NCBI RefSeq assembly: GCF_022012395.1
Contig: NZ_JAKLTQ010000001.1
Location: 682,001 to 746,000 of the forward strand
Reading direction: 5' to 3'
DNA: 64,000 nucleotides
Source of the DNA: Arthrobacter hankyongi
GTDB taxonomy: Bacteria; Actinomycetota; Actinomycetes; Actinomycetales; Micrococcaceae
The notes beneath the pieces are model-generated. The model had not been told where the DNA came from. It searched no databases and saw only the letters and a program-made list of their open reading frames with translations. Position 1 is the stretch's first letter, and every line of letters starts with the position of its first letter. Positions 34,323 to 43,197 of the stretch are shown here, one piece after another. The translations under genes and the position numbers were made by a program.

Positions 34323-35743
34323 TGGCCCACCTCGGCCTCGAGGGGCTTGGGAATCAGCAGCGAGGCGGCGAACGCCGCCACCGTGATGACCAGGCCGACC
34401 AGCACCACCGTAAGGTAGGAGGCCTGGTCGCCCAGGGCCGAGGTTCCCACCAGCACCGCCGGCAGCAGCAGGAAGCTCAGCCCGGCGCCGAGATTGAAGG
34501 CGCCGGCATTCATGCCGGGCAGGAAACCGGGGTTGCCCGGGGGCGAAAGCACCACGCCGAGCCCGTTGAGCATGATGTTCGCGGTGCCGGCGTAGGTGAT
34601 GCCGAGAAGCGCGGTGCCAACAACCATCAGCGGCAGGCTGTCCAGGCCGAACAGTACGATGATGCCCAGGGACACGATGCTGCCGATCATGCCGATGCGC
34701 AGCACCTTGGTATAGCCCAGCACCGGGGCCAGCCGGCCGCTGACCGGTCCGAACACCCAGCCCAGCAGCGCATACGGGGTCAGGATGAGCAGCGCCGTTT
34801 CGGTGGGCCCGATGCCGAAACCGGGCGCGGCGGCCTGCACGTAGGCCGGGACGATCCCGTTGATGACGGCGAAAATGCCGGTCATCGTCAGTACCGTGGT
34901 CAGCAGCGGGGCCCAGGTGGAGCGCTGGCGCAGATGGACGATCTCGACCATCGGCTGCTTCGCCCGCTTTTCGGTGGCCCAGAAGGCTGCGAAGGCGGCC
35001 ACGGCAACGCCGATCAGCACCAGCGACAGGATCAGCGTGCCCGCGGAGAACGCGCCGACCAGTTTCGCAGCCTCGTTCAGGGCAGTCAGCAGGGCACCGA
35101 CCGCGACGACGATGAAGAACACGCCGGCCCAGTCCATGGTGGTCCCGGCCTGCGGCTTGCTCTCGCGGGCCAGCAGGGCGACGAGGGCCGCGGCGACTAC
35201 GCCCAGGACCACCATGAACCAGAAGATGCTGCGGAACCCGAAGTGCTCGGCCATGTAGCCGCCGAGGAAGGAATCGACGCCGGCCACGCCGCCGTTCACG
35301 GCCAGGATGACGCCCATCAGCGCGCCGTAGGTGCGCGGGTTGGACACGGCGGTCCGCAGCATGATCAGGCACAGCGGCACGGTGGGGCCGCTGACGCCCT
35401 GGACGATGCGGCCGACGAACAGCCAGACCACGTCCGGGGCCAGGGCGGCAATCACCGAACCGGCGGCCGTGAGCAGCAGCATCGCGACGAGGACCCGCTT
35501 GCGCCCGACGATGTCGCTCAGCCGCGGCAGGAACAGGGAGAACAGCGCGGCGGTGGTGAAGAACCAGGTCTGCGACAGGCCGATCGCGGCCTGGTCGGTC
35601 TGCAGCTCCTCGCCCATGGTGACCAGGGCCGGGCTGAGCATCGAGGCATTGAGCTGGAAGGCCACGCAGGCCGTCAGCAGCGCGACCATCAGGGCGGTGG
35701 TGCCGCCCTTGGTGGTCGTGGGACGGTCGAGGACAGTGCTCAT
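34319..35743 (-). CDS. MFS transporter, probable nucleoside importer
   Basis: 474 aa, about 14 hydrophobic helices. MFS signature after TM2: FLPRLSDIVGRKRVLVA. It resembles DHA2-type permeases in topology. Its position between a nucleoside hydrolase (4-nt overlap, 35740-35743) and ribokinase (4-nt overlap) makes nucleoside or ribose import the likely job, but this is inferred from context only. Confidence 0.85.
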   Translation of the reverse strand: MSTVLDRPTTTKGGTTALMVALLTACVAFQLNASMLSPALVTMGEELQTDQAAIGLSQTWFFTTAALFSLFLPRLSDIVGRKRVLVAMLLLTAAGSVIAALAPDVVWLFVGRIVQGVSGPTVPLCLIMLRTAVSNPRTYGALMGVILAVNGGVAGVDSFLGGYMAEHFGFRSIFWFMVVLGVVAAALVALLARESKPQAGTTMDWAGVFFIVVAVGALLTALNEAAKLVGAFSAGTLILSLVLIGVAVAAFAAFWATEKRAKQPMVEIVHLRQRSTWAPLLTTVLTMTGIFAVINGIVPAYVQAAAPGFGIGPTETALLILTPYALLGWVFGPVSGRLAPVLGYTKVLRIGMIGSIVSLGIIVLFGLDSLPLMVVGTALLGITYAGTANIMLNGLGVVLSPPGNPGFLPGMNAGAFNLGAGLSFLLLPAVLVGTSALGDQASYLTVVLVGLVITVAAFAASLLIPKPLEAEVGQ

Positions 35744-36714
35744 TTCGCTTCCACCTCGCCGATCCGCACCAGCGCGTCGGTGACCAGCTTCCAGAACTTT
35801 CCGTGGTCCAGCTCGACGGCCACGGAGGTGTGGCAGTCCTCCGGCGCCGGGGCGCGGAAGTCGGCGACGGTCATGCCGAGGGTCAGCGTGCCCTGCAGCT
35901 CAACGTTCACCGGGACCTTGCGGGTGGTCATCACGGTCGGGTCGATGACGTAGGCCACGGCACAGGGATCGTGGACCGGCGGGTAGTCGAAGCCCTGGGC
36001 GTCCTTGTACGTCTGGGCGAAAAAGTCCATCAGCTCGCGGACGAAGCGGGCCGGGCCGGTGCCGACCGCTTCGATCTGCGCCACGACGTCGGGAGTGGCC
36101 AGCGCCTGGTGCGTGAGGTCCAGCCCCACCATGACCACCGGCCACTTCTCGTTGAAGACGATGTGCGCGGCCTCGGGGTCGATGATGATGTTGAATTCGG
36201 CCACCGCGCTCCAGTTGCCGACGTGGTACCCGCCGCCCATCAGCACGACTTCCTTGACCCGCTCCACGACGCGCGGCTCCTTGCGCACGGCCATCGCGAT
36301 GTTGGTCAGGCCCGCGGTCGGGACCAGGGTCACGGTACCCGGCTCGTGGGCCATGATCGTGTCGATGATCAGATCGACGGCGTGGCGGGGATCCAGCTCG
36401 ATGGTGGGCTCGGGCTGGGCCGGGCCGTCCATGCCGGACTCGCCGTGGATATCCGGCGCGGTTTCGATGCTGCGCACCAGCGGGCGGTCGCAGCCGGCGG
36501 CGAACGGGACGCCGGTGATGCCGGCGATGGTTCCCACGGCCAGCGCGTTCCTAGTGACCTTTTCCAGGGTCTGGTTGCCGACGACGGTCGTCACCGCGAG
36601 CAGCTCGATGTCCGGGTTGCCGTGCGCCAGGAGCAGCGCCACGGCGTCGTCGTGCCCCGGATCGCAGTCGAGGATGATTTTCTTCGGTCCAGGGGTCACG
36701 GAGGTGGCGTCCAT
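35740..36714 (-). CDS. Inosine/uridine-type nucleoside hydrolase
   Basis: 324 aa. The calcium-binding DCDPGHDDAVALLLA begins near residue 16, with further family blocks TTVVGNQTLEKVTRNAL, LVPTAGLTNIAMA and MGGGYHVGNWSAVAEFN and HDPCAVAYVIDP. These enzymes split ribonucleosides into base and ribose. I chose ATG 36714, which has GGAGAG 8 nt upstream; earlier in-frame ATGs at 36777 and 36732 would extend into the operator region. First gene of the nucleoside operon, divergent from its LacI-type regulator. Confidence 0.93.
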   Translation of the reverse strand: MDATSVTPGPKKIILDCDPGHDDAVALLLAHGNPDIELLAVTTVVGNQTLEKVTRNALAVGTIAGITGVPFAAGCDRPLVRSIETAPDIHGESGMDGPAQPEPTIELDPRHAVDLIIDTIMAHEPGTVTLVPTAGLTNIAMAVRKEPRVVERVKEVVLMGGGYHVGNWSAVAEFNIIIDPEAAHIVFNEKWPVVMVGLDLTHQALATPDVVAQIEAVGTGPARFVRELMDFFAQTYKDAQGFDYPPVHDPCAVAYVIDPTVMTTRKVPVNVELQGTLTLGMTVADFRAPAPEDCHTSVAVELDHGKFWKLVTDALVRIGEVEAK

Positions 36715-36787
36715 ATTTTCTCTCCACGTCATTGGGGGCCGCCGCGGCGGCAATTCAATCACAGGGAAGTTTGACACCCTCGACCGG

Positions 36788-36828
36788 TCACGTCAAACGC
36801 TTGACGTGAAATACGTCAAGCGCTTGAT
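36788..36828. promoter_or_regulatory. Two LacI-type operators in the nucleoside-operon intergenic region
   Basis: Operator 1: TCACGTCAA-ACGC-TTGACGTGA at 36788-36809, perfect 9-nt arms. Operator 2: the perfect 12-nt palindrome TCAAGCGCTTGA at 36816-36827. Both have the CG-centred core usual for LacI/GalR proteins, with centres about 23 bp (two helical turns) apart, between nucleoside hydrolase (-) and the LacI gene (+). Confidence 0.82.
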
Positions 36829-36863
36829 GCCTTGCGGCGCGGTGAGATGCCTAACATGGGCCT

Positions 36864-37931
36864 ATGACATCGGCATCGGACCTTGGACTACCGCAGCGTC
36901 CCGGGCGGCGGGTGACCGCCGCAATGGTTGCCTCGCGGGCCGGCGTCTCCACGGCAACCGTCTCCCTGGTCGCCAACGGCAAGACGCATGGCCGGGTCTC
37001 GGAGGACAACATCTCCCGCGTCCGCCAGGCCATCGCCGAGCTCGGCTATGTGGTGGACAGCGTCGGCAGTTCGCTGGCCAAGGGCGTCAGCTCGATCGTG
37101 ATCCTGGTCGCACCGGACATTTCCAACCCGTTCTTCGCCAAGGTGATCGAGGGCGTGCGCGAATCCCTCGGCTCGGATTTCCAGCTGCTGCTGTCGGTCA
37201 CCGAGGCCGGGGAACTGCCCCGCGCCGACGACATCCGGCGGCTGTCGGCCCTGCGCCCGGCGGGCCTGCTGGTCGACGCCCCCGATGCCGCGTTCCTGGA
37301 AAACCTTTCCAGCACCGGCCCGCTGGTGCTGCTCGACGCGCCCGGCCTGGAGGCCTATGCCCCGTCGGTGAACCTCGACGTCGCCAGCGGCGCCCGCGAA
37401 CTCGCGGCCCACCTGGCCGGCTCCGGCCACCGGCGCGTGGCCTACCTGGACAGCGTGACCGGAACGGCCACCTTCGCCATCCGCCGCACGGCGTTCCTGC
37501 AGGCGGCGGCAGCGCTCGGGATGTCCGTCGATCCGGCGAACCGGATCGGCACCACCATCGACGTCGGCGCAGCGGCCGAGGCGTTTGCCGCGGCCTGGCC
37601 GCAGTGGCAGCAGGCAGGTGTCAGCGCCGTCGTCTGCGCCACCGACACGCATGCCTACGGAGTGCTGCAGGAAGCCCGCGTGGCCGGCCTGCGGATCCCC
37701 GCCGAGCTCGCCGTCGCTGGCTTCGACGACCTGCCCTACTCGGCCACCAGCAATCCCGGCCTCACCAGCGTCCACCTGCCTGCCGCGCAGCTGGGGCTCA
37801 AAGCCGGCGAACAGCTGCGCGGCCTGATCGAAGGACGCACCCTGGAACGGCCCCAGCTGACCCTGGAAAGCACTCTGGTGGTGCGCGGCTCCACCGACCG
37901 GGCTGCCGGCGGCCACAGCGGGCTCCGCTGA
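36864..37931 (+). CDS. LacI-family repressor of the nucleoside operon
   Basis: 355 aa. The N-terminal helix-turn-helix is typical (VTAAMVASRAGVSTATVSLVANGK), followed by the hinge helix with SSLAKGVSS and a periplasmic-binding-like ligand domain (VILVAPDISNPFFAKVIEGV, FDDLPYSATSNPGLTSV). The two operators upstream imply control of both the divergent operon and itself. The effector is likely a nucleoside or ribose derivative, by context. Confidence 0.92.
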   Translation: MTSASDLGLPQRPGRRVTAAMVASRAGVSTATVSLVANGKTHGRVSEDNISRVRQAIAELGYVVDSVGSSLAKGVSSIVILVAPDISNPFFAKVIEGVRESLGSDFQLLLSVTEAGELPRADDIRRLSALRPAGLLVDAPDAAFLENLSSTGPLVLLDAPGLEAYAPSVNLDVASGARELAAHLAGSGHRRVAYLDSVTGTATFAIRRTAFLQAAAALGMSVDPANRIGTTIDVGAAAEAFAAAWPQWQQAGVSAVVCATDTHAYGVLQEARVAGLRIPAELAVAGFDDLPYSATSNPGLTSVHLPAAQLGLKAGEQLRGLIEGRTLERPQLTLESTLVVRGSTDRAAGGHSGLR

Positions 37932-37959
37932 CGGCCACGCCCGTCACTACGCACTGAAG

Positions 37960-39426
37960 CTACGTGCCGGCAGCCGCCGCCGGCCCAAACCAGGCAGCCA
38001 GTGCCTCCTCAAGTCCCGACGGGGTCCCCTCCCCCACCCAGGCCACATACCCGTCGGGCCGGACCAGGACGGCCGTGGGAGCGGTGACTGCACCGATCAC
38101 CGGCAGCTCCCACCCGCCGTCGTAGGAGGCATCCACCAGCTGCACCCGGTCCCGCCACGGCCCCAGCCCGACGCTGCCCGGCTCACCGAGGTTGAGCAGT
38201 ACCGCACGGGCCTCGTGCAGGAGGGTGGCTACCCGCAGCGGGCCGTTGGCGCCGGCCAGGTCAAGATCCGGCATCCGGCGTCCGAGCAGCGGGTGTCCCG
38301 CACCGAGGTCGTAGTGGACGTCCAGGCCGCAGATGAGCCCGGCGAGCCGTTGCCGGGCCGCATCGATCGACAGCAGGTCGGAGACCAGGTCGGCCAACGC
38401 GGTGAGCCGCACGTCGGCCCGCTGCACGGCCGACTGCGCCATCGTGTACTTCAGCGCGCGGGCCCCGGCCGGGTGCCGCTCGGCGTGGTAGGTGTCCAGC
38501 AGGCTGTCCGGCGAGCTGCCCCTGACCACCTGGGCGAGCTTCCAGCCGAGGTTCACGGCGTCCTGGATGCCGAGTCCGATCCCCTGCCCGCCCGCCGGAT
38601 GGTGGATGTGCGCGGCATCCCCGGCGAGCAGCACCCGGCCGCTGCGGTAGGCCGCGGCCTGCCGGGTGGCGTCGGTGAACCGCGAGATCCACGTCGGCTG
38701 ATGGACCCCGAAGTCCGTGCCGTAGACCGCGGTCAGGGCCTGGCTGAGGTCGGCCAGGGTGGGCTCGGCGGCCGGGCCGAGCTGCTGCTCGGTCACGACC
38801 ACCCGCACGGTCCGCCCGTCCTCCATCAGGTGCAGCCCGTGGATCCCGGTTTCATCAAGGCGGATGCCCGCCGGCGTTTCCCCGGTCACCTCCACCTCGG
38901 CGATCAGGCTGCTCCTGGTCGCCTCCCAGCCGGGGAACTCGATGCCGGCCGCCTTGCGGACCGTGCTGCGCCCGCCGTCGGCCGCGACCAGGTACCGCGC
39001 GCGCATCGGCCCGCCGCCGGCGAGGAAGACGTCGACCCCGCCGTCGTCCTGGGCGAAGCCGGCCACCTCGCGCCCTCGATGGACCGGCACGCCCAGCTCC
39101 TCGATCCAGCCGGCCAGGATCCGCTCGATGTGGTTCTGCCACAGGCCGAGCGAGTAGGGATGCCGGGTCGGGAAGTCGCTGACGTCCAGCGCCTGGCTCG
39201 CGAAAAACGCTGCCTGGACGGTCTGCCCCTCGGCGAGGAACCGGTCGGCGATCCCGCGCTGGTCCAGGATCTCGATCGTGCGGGAGTGGAATCCACCCGC
39301 ACGGGAGCCCACCAGCTGTGGCGTCGGGCGGCGCTCCACGACGGTCGCCTCGACCCCGGCCAGGGCCAGCTCGCCGGCCAGCATCATCCCGGTCGGACCG
39401 CCTCCGGCAACGACCACATCAAGCAT
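37960..39426 (-). CDS. FAD-dependent monooxygenase, rifampicin-monooxygenase-like
   Basis: 488 aa class A flavoprotein hydroxylase of the PheA/TfdB type. FAD-binding GGGPTGMMLAGELALAGVE starts near residue 7; VVAADGGRSTVRKAAGIEFPG and LLAGDAAHIHHPAGGQGIGL are the other FAD motifs. The whole pattern, including GTDFGVHQPTWISRFTDATRQ and a thioredoxin-like C-terminal domain ending in VRPDGYVAWVG, resembles rifampicin monooxygenase and anthracycline hydroxylases. I chose ATG 39426 with GTGGGG upstream; a GTG at 39438 is also possible. It may modify an aromatic antibiotic or degrade phenolics. Confidence 0.85.
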   Translation of the reverse strand: MLDVVVAGGGPTGMMLAGELALAGVEATVVERRPTPQLVGSRAGGFHSRTIEILDQRGIADRFLAEGQTVQAAFFASQALDVSDFPTRHPYSLGLWQNHIERILAGWIEELGVPVHRGREVAGFAQDDGGVDVFLAGGGPMRARYLVAADGGRSTVRKAAGIEFPGWEATRSSLIAEVEVTGETPAGIRLDETGIHGLHLMEDGRTVRVVVTEQQLGPAAEPTLADLSQALTAVYGTDFGVHQPTWISRFTDATRQAAAYRSGRVLLAGDAAHIHHPAGGQGIGLGIQDAVNLGWKLAQVVRGSSPDSLLDTYHAERHPAGARALKYTMAQSAVQRADVRLTALADLVSDLLSIDAARQRLAGLICGLDVHYDLGAGHPLLGRRMPDLDLAGANGPLRVATLLHEARAVLLNLGEPGSVGLGPWRDRVQLVDASYDGGWELPVIGAVTAPTAVLVRPDGYVAWVGEGTPSGLEEALAAWFGPAAAAGT

Positions 39427-39584
39427 CACAATCCCCACTTCCCCAAGCCTCGTCCGGGCACGTCAGTGAAGTTTGCGGCATGCGGGGGGCCTTGCCGCAA
39501 GTCCCCCGGTGCGCGGTACGTTGGAAGTGGCAGGGAGCGGCGCTCCCTGCCACCGCGGCTTGGGCGCCACCCGGACGCGCGGTC

Positions 39585-41123
<1,539 letters not shown>

Positions 41124-41792
41124 CTAGAACGCCGTGCGCACGCGCTGGGCGGCGTCCTGCGCGTCCACGAAGATCTCCGGCAATCGTGCCGGCCGGCCGG
41201 CCTCGAGCCGTTCCGTCCAGGTATCAAAAGCGGCCCGGGCCAGCCCGGTGCACAGTTCCACAGCCACCCGCAACTGCAGGTCATCCGCCTGGGGTCCGGC
41301 AAATTTGGCGGCCAGCGCCTGGAACAGCCGGGCATTGCGCGCGGCGCTGTGCCTGACCAGTGCCGCGCGCAGCAGCGGCTCCCGGCGCAGCAGGCGGCTG
41401 ACCCGGAGCATCCGCTGCGAGGCGGCCGAGGCATTGTCCGCAAAGGCCTGCAGGGCCCGGCCGTAGACCTTGCCCAGTTCCTCGCACGGGTCAGCCTCCG
41501 GATCCGCCTGGCCCAGTCCGGCTTCCACCGCATCCTCGAATTCCCGGTGGGCCGGCAGCGCAGCGTCCTCCTTGGCGGCAAAGTAGCGGAAGAAAGTGCG
41601 CTGGGAAATCCCGGCCGCTTCGGCAATGTCGTCCACCGTAGCCGCCTCCAGGCCGCGCTCCTCGAACAATGTCAGGGCGGCCTCGCTGATCTCAGCCATG
41701 GTCTGCCGCCGGCGCCGCTCGCGCAAGCCGGGCGCGGCCATGGCCGCCGACGTCGTTGTTCGATCCGCTGCTTCGCCTGCACTGGCCGTCAT
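41124..41792 (-). CDS. TetR-family regulator
   Basis: 222 aa. The N-terminal helix-turn-helix is clear: ISEAALTLFEERGLEAATVDDIAEAAGISQRTFFRYFAAKED. The C-terminal ligand domain is variable and unassigned. It begins 109 nt from the divergent carD start, with a doubled TGCCA/TGGCA palindrome in between, so it probably represses itself and may control carD. The LigM-like gene lies downstream in the same direction, after a gap of 132 nt, so it could also be a target. Confidence 0.9.
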   Translation of the reverse strand: MTASAGEAADRTTTSAAMAAPGLRERRRRQTMAEISEAALTLFEERGLEAATVDDIAEAAGISQRTFFRYFAAKEDAALPAHREFEDAVEAGLGQADPEADPCEELGKVYGRALQAFADNASAASQRMLRVSRLLRREPLLRAALVRHSAARNARLFQALAAKFAGPQADDLQLRVAVELCTGLARAAFDTWTERLEAGRPARLPEIFVDAQDAAQRVRTAF

Positions 41793-41851
41793 GGAACCTT
41801 CCCCTGTGTTCGCCTTCAGTGATAAAGGCTACCGCACATTTGTAATCAGCC

Positions 41852-41882
41852 TGCCAATATGGCAGTATCTGCCATATTGGCA
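41852..41882. promoter_or_regulatory. Doubled palindromic operator between tetR and carD
   Basis: Perfect inverted repeat: arms 41852-41864 and 41870-41882, 5-nt spacer GTATC. Each arm is itself a TGCCA-N3-TGGCA palindrome, so two dimers could bind 18 bp apart. It lies 20 nt before carD and 60 nt from the TetR gene start. Confidence 0.8.
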
Positions 41883-41901
41883 TGAAAGGGCGATTTTAAG
41901 C

Positions 41902-42411
41902 ATGAAACTGAACATTGGCGACACCCTTGTCTACCCCCACCACGGCGCCGTCACCGTCACGGAACTGAAGAAGCGATCCTTCCATTCGACCGAGACCACC
42001 TTCGTGCGGTTCCGGGTCCACCACAACGGGCTGATGATCGAACTGCCCGCGGCGAACGCCGACAAGGTCGGCATCCGCCGCGCCATCGGCAGCCGCGGCG
42101 TCAAGCAGGTATTCACCATCCTCGGCTCACCCGTCCCGGCCGCCCCCGCCAAGGAAGTCTGGTCCCAGCGGTTCAAGAACAACCAGGCCAAGATCACCAC
42201 CGGGGACGTCTTCCAGGTCAGCGAAGTGGTCCGCGACCTGACCCGCCGCGCCCAGGCCGGCCACCCCTCGGCCGGCGAGAAGCGCCAGCGCGAGGAAGCC
42301 ATGCAGATCCTGGTCTCCGAACTGGCCGTCTCACTGAAGACGGACGAGGACGCGGCCCGCGCCATGATCGAGGACGTTTTCGAAGCGGCGGCACACCAGG
42401 CCGCCAGCTAG
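41902..42411 (+). CDS. carD: CarD-family RNA polymerase-binding regulator
   Basis: 169 aa. It aligns well with mycobacterial CarD: N-terminal Tudor-like RNAP-interaction domain (GDTLVYPHHGAVTVTEL), the PAANADKVGIRRAIG region, and a helical C-terminal DNA-binding domain with the conserved Trp in VWSQRFKNNQAKI, plus GDVFQVSEVVRDLTRR and SAGEKRQREEAMQILVSELA. CarD stabilises open promoter complexes and is essential in many actinobacteria. The ATG at 41902 is set by the conserved start MKLNIGDTLVYP. The gene is unusual in facing a TetR gene, and its stop codon lies inside a 54-nt repeat. Confidence 0.93.
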   Translation: MKLNIGDTLVYPHHGAVTVTELKKRSFHSTETTFVRFRVHHNGLMIELPAANADKVGIRRAIGSRGVKQVFTILGSPVPAAPAKEVWSQRFKNNQAKITTGDVFQVSEVVRDLTRRAQAGHPSAGEKRQREEAMQILVSELAVSLKTDEDAARAMIEDVFEAAAHQAAS

Positions 42412-42521
42412 CGCCGAGGGTCCCGCCGCGAGGGCAGCGAGTGGTGGGAAGGCGCGACGCGCTAGCGCCGAGGGTCCCGCCGCGAGGGCAGCGAGTGGTG
42501 GGAAGGCGCGACGCGCTAGCG
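42407..42521. repeat. Two tandem 54-nt repeats overlapping the carD stop
   Basis: Identical 54-nt copies at 42407-42460 and 42461-42514, followed by the first 7 nt of a third. Each begins GCTAGCG, so the first unit supplies the carD stop codon (TAG 42409-42411). The unit carries inverted GGTCCCGCC/GGTGGGA-type sequence. Function unknown. Confidence 0.88.
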
Positions 42522-42531
42522 TTCGCCGCCT

Positions 42532-42564
42532 GCCCCGCACGCTTCGCGCACGGGGACCCCGGGC
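42532..42564. repeat. Third copy of the REP-like hairpin element (inverted)
   Basis: A 33-nt stretch that is the exact reverse complement of the core shared by the two copies at 12292-12386. It lies just after the 54-nt repeats. The rest of the gap to 42681 holds a possible promoter for the next gene but no feature I can define. Confidence 0.85.
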
Positions 42565-42681
42565 AGCTCTCTTAGGCCACGGCGCGAGCGCGGACAGTGA
42601 CCCCGCCGGAAATGCTGTGTTCACTTTTTGGTTTTCTGTGTCCTGCACCATATAGTGGGAGCGCTTCACAAAATGTGATCC

Positions 42682-43056
42682 ATGACACAGCGGATGAAGA
42701 TGATTAACACAGTCTCAAACGAATACAGCAATCAGACCACACCCGATCGGTCCGCACGGCTGGGGGCCGCGGACAGCCCGTTCGAGGAATGGGTGGATGT
42801 CAGCATCCACCTGGAGCCGGCATTGGGCATCATCCAACTCAGCGACCCGGAGCTGCCGGCGGCAGACGCAACGGCGCTGCTGTTGTACTCCGAAGATTTC
42901 GACGCCGTCCGCGCAGCCTGCGCCGATGCCGGCGGCCGCGGTTTGTGGTGCGCCAAATACTCGAAGCTGCTGATTCCCAGCAGCCACGCCGGCGCCGGCA
43001 ACAGGTTCTTCACCCTGTGCCAGTACGAACCCGAGCGGGTCGGCGAACCGGACTAA
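42682..43056 (+). CDS. Hypothetical protein, 124 aa
   Basis: Not recognised. Soluble, no signal peptide or membrane helix. The first 30 residues are polar and look disordered; the rest is likely a small alpha/beta domain (WVDVSIHLEPALGIIQLSDPEL, LLLYSEDFDAVRAACADAGGRG, CAKYSKLLIPSSHA). Start codons are ATG 42682 or, more likely by position of AT-rich sequence, ATG 42700. It is followed 141 nt later by an exporter gene; no link is evident. Confidence 0.5.
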   Translation: MTQRMKMINTVSNEYSNQTTPDRSARLGAADSPFEEWVDVSIHLEPALGIIQLSDPELPAADATALLLYSEDFDAVRAACADAGGRGLWCAKYSKLLIPSSHAGAGNRFFTLCQYEPERVGEPD

Positions 43057-43197
43057 TCCCAAGGTTGGCCGGCTGGCTGCGTCCCGCCGGCGCCTCTTGC
43101 CGGGATACCGGGGCCGGAGGATGATGTTGCCTACCTAATCCCCCAGCCGGACGGTGCGGTCGGCTGACCGGGACCTACGGGGAAGGTCAGGGATGAG

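Noticed and set aside
42331-42669. Small minus-strand open frame with duplicated peptide RRAFPPLAALAAGPSAL
   Set aside because: The peptide repeat is just the translated 54-nt DNA repeat; no start signal and no family.
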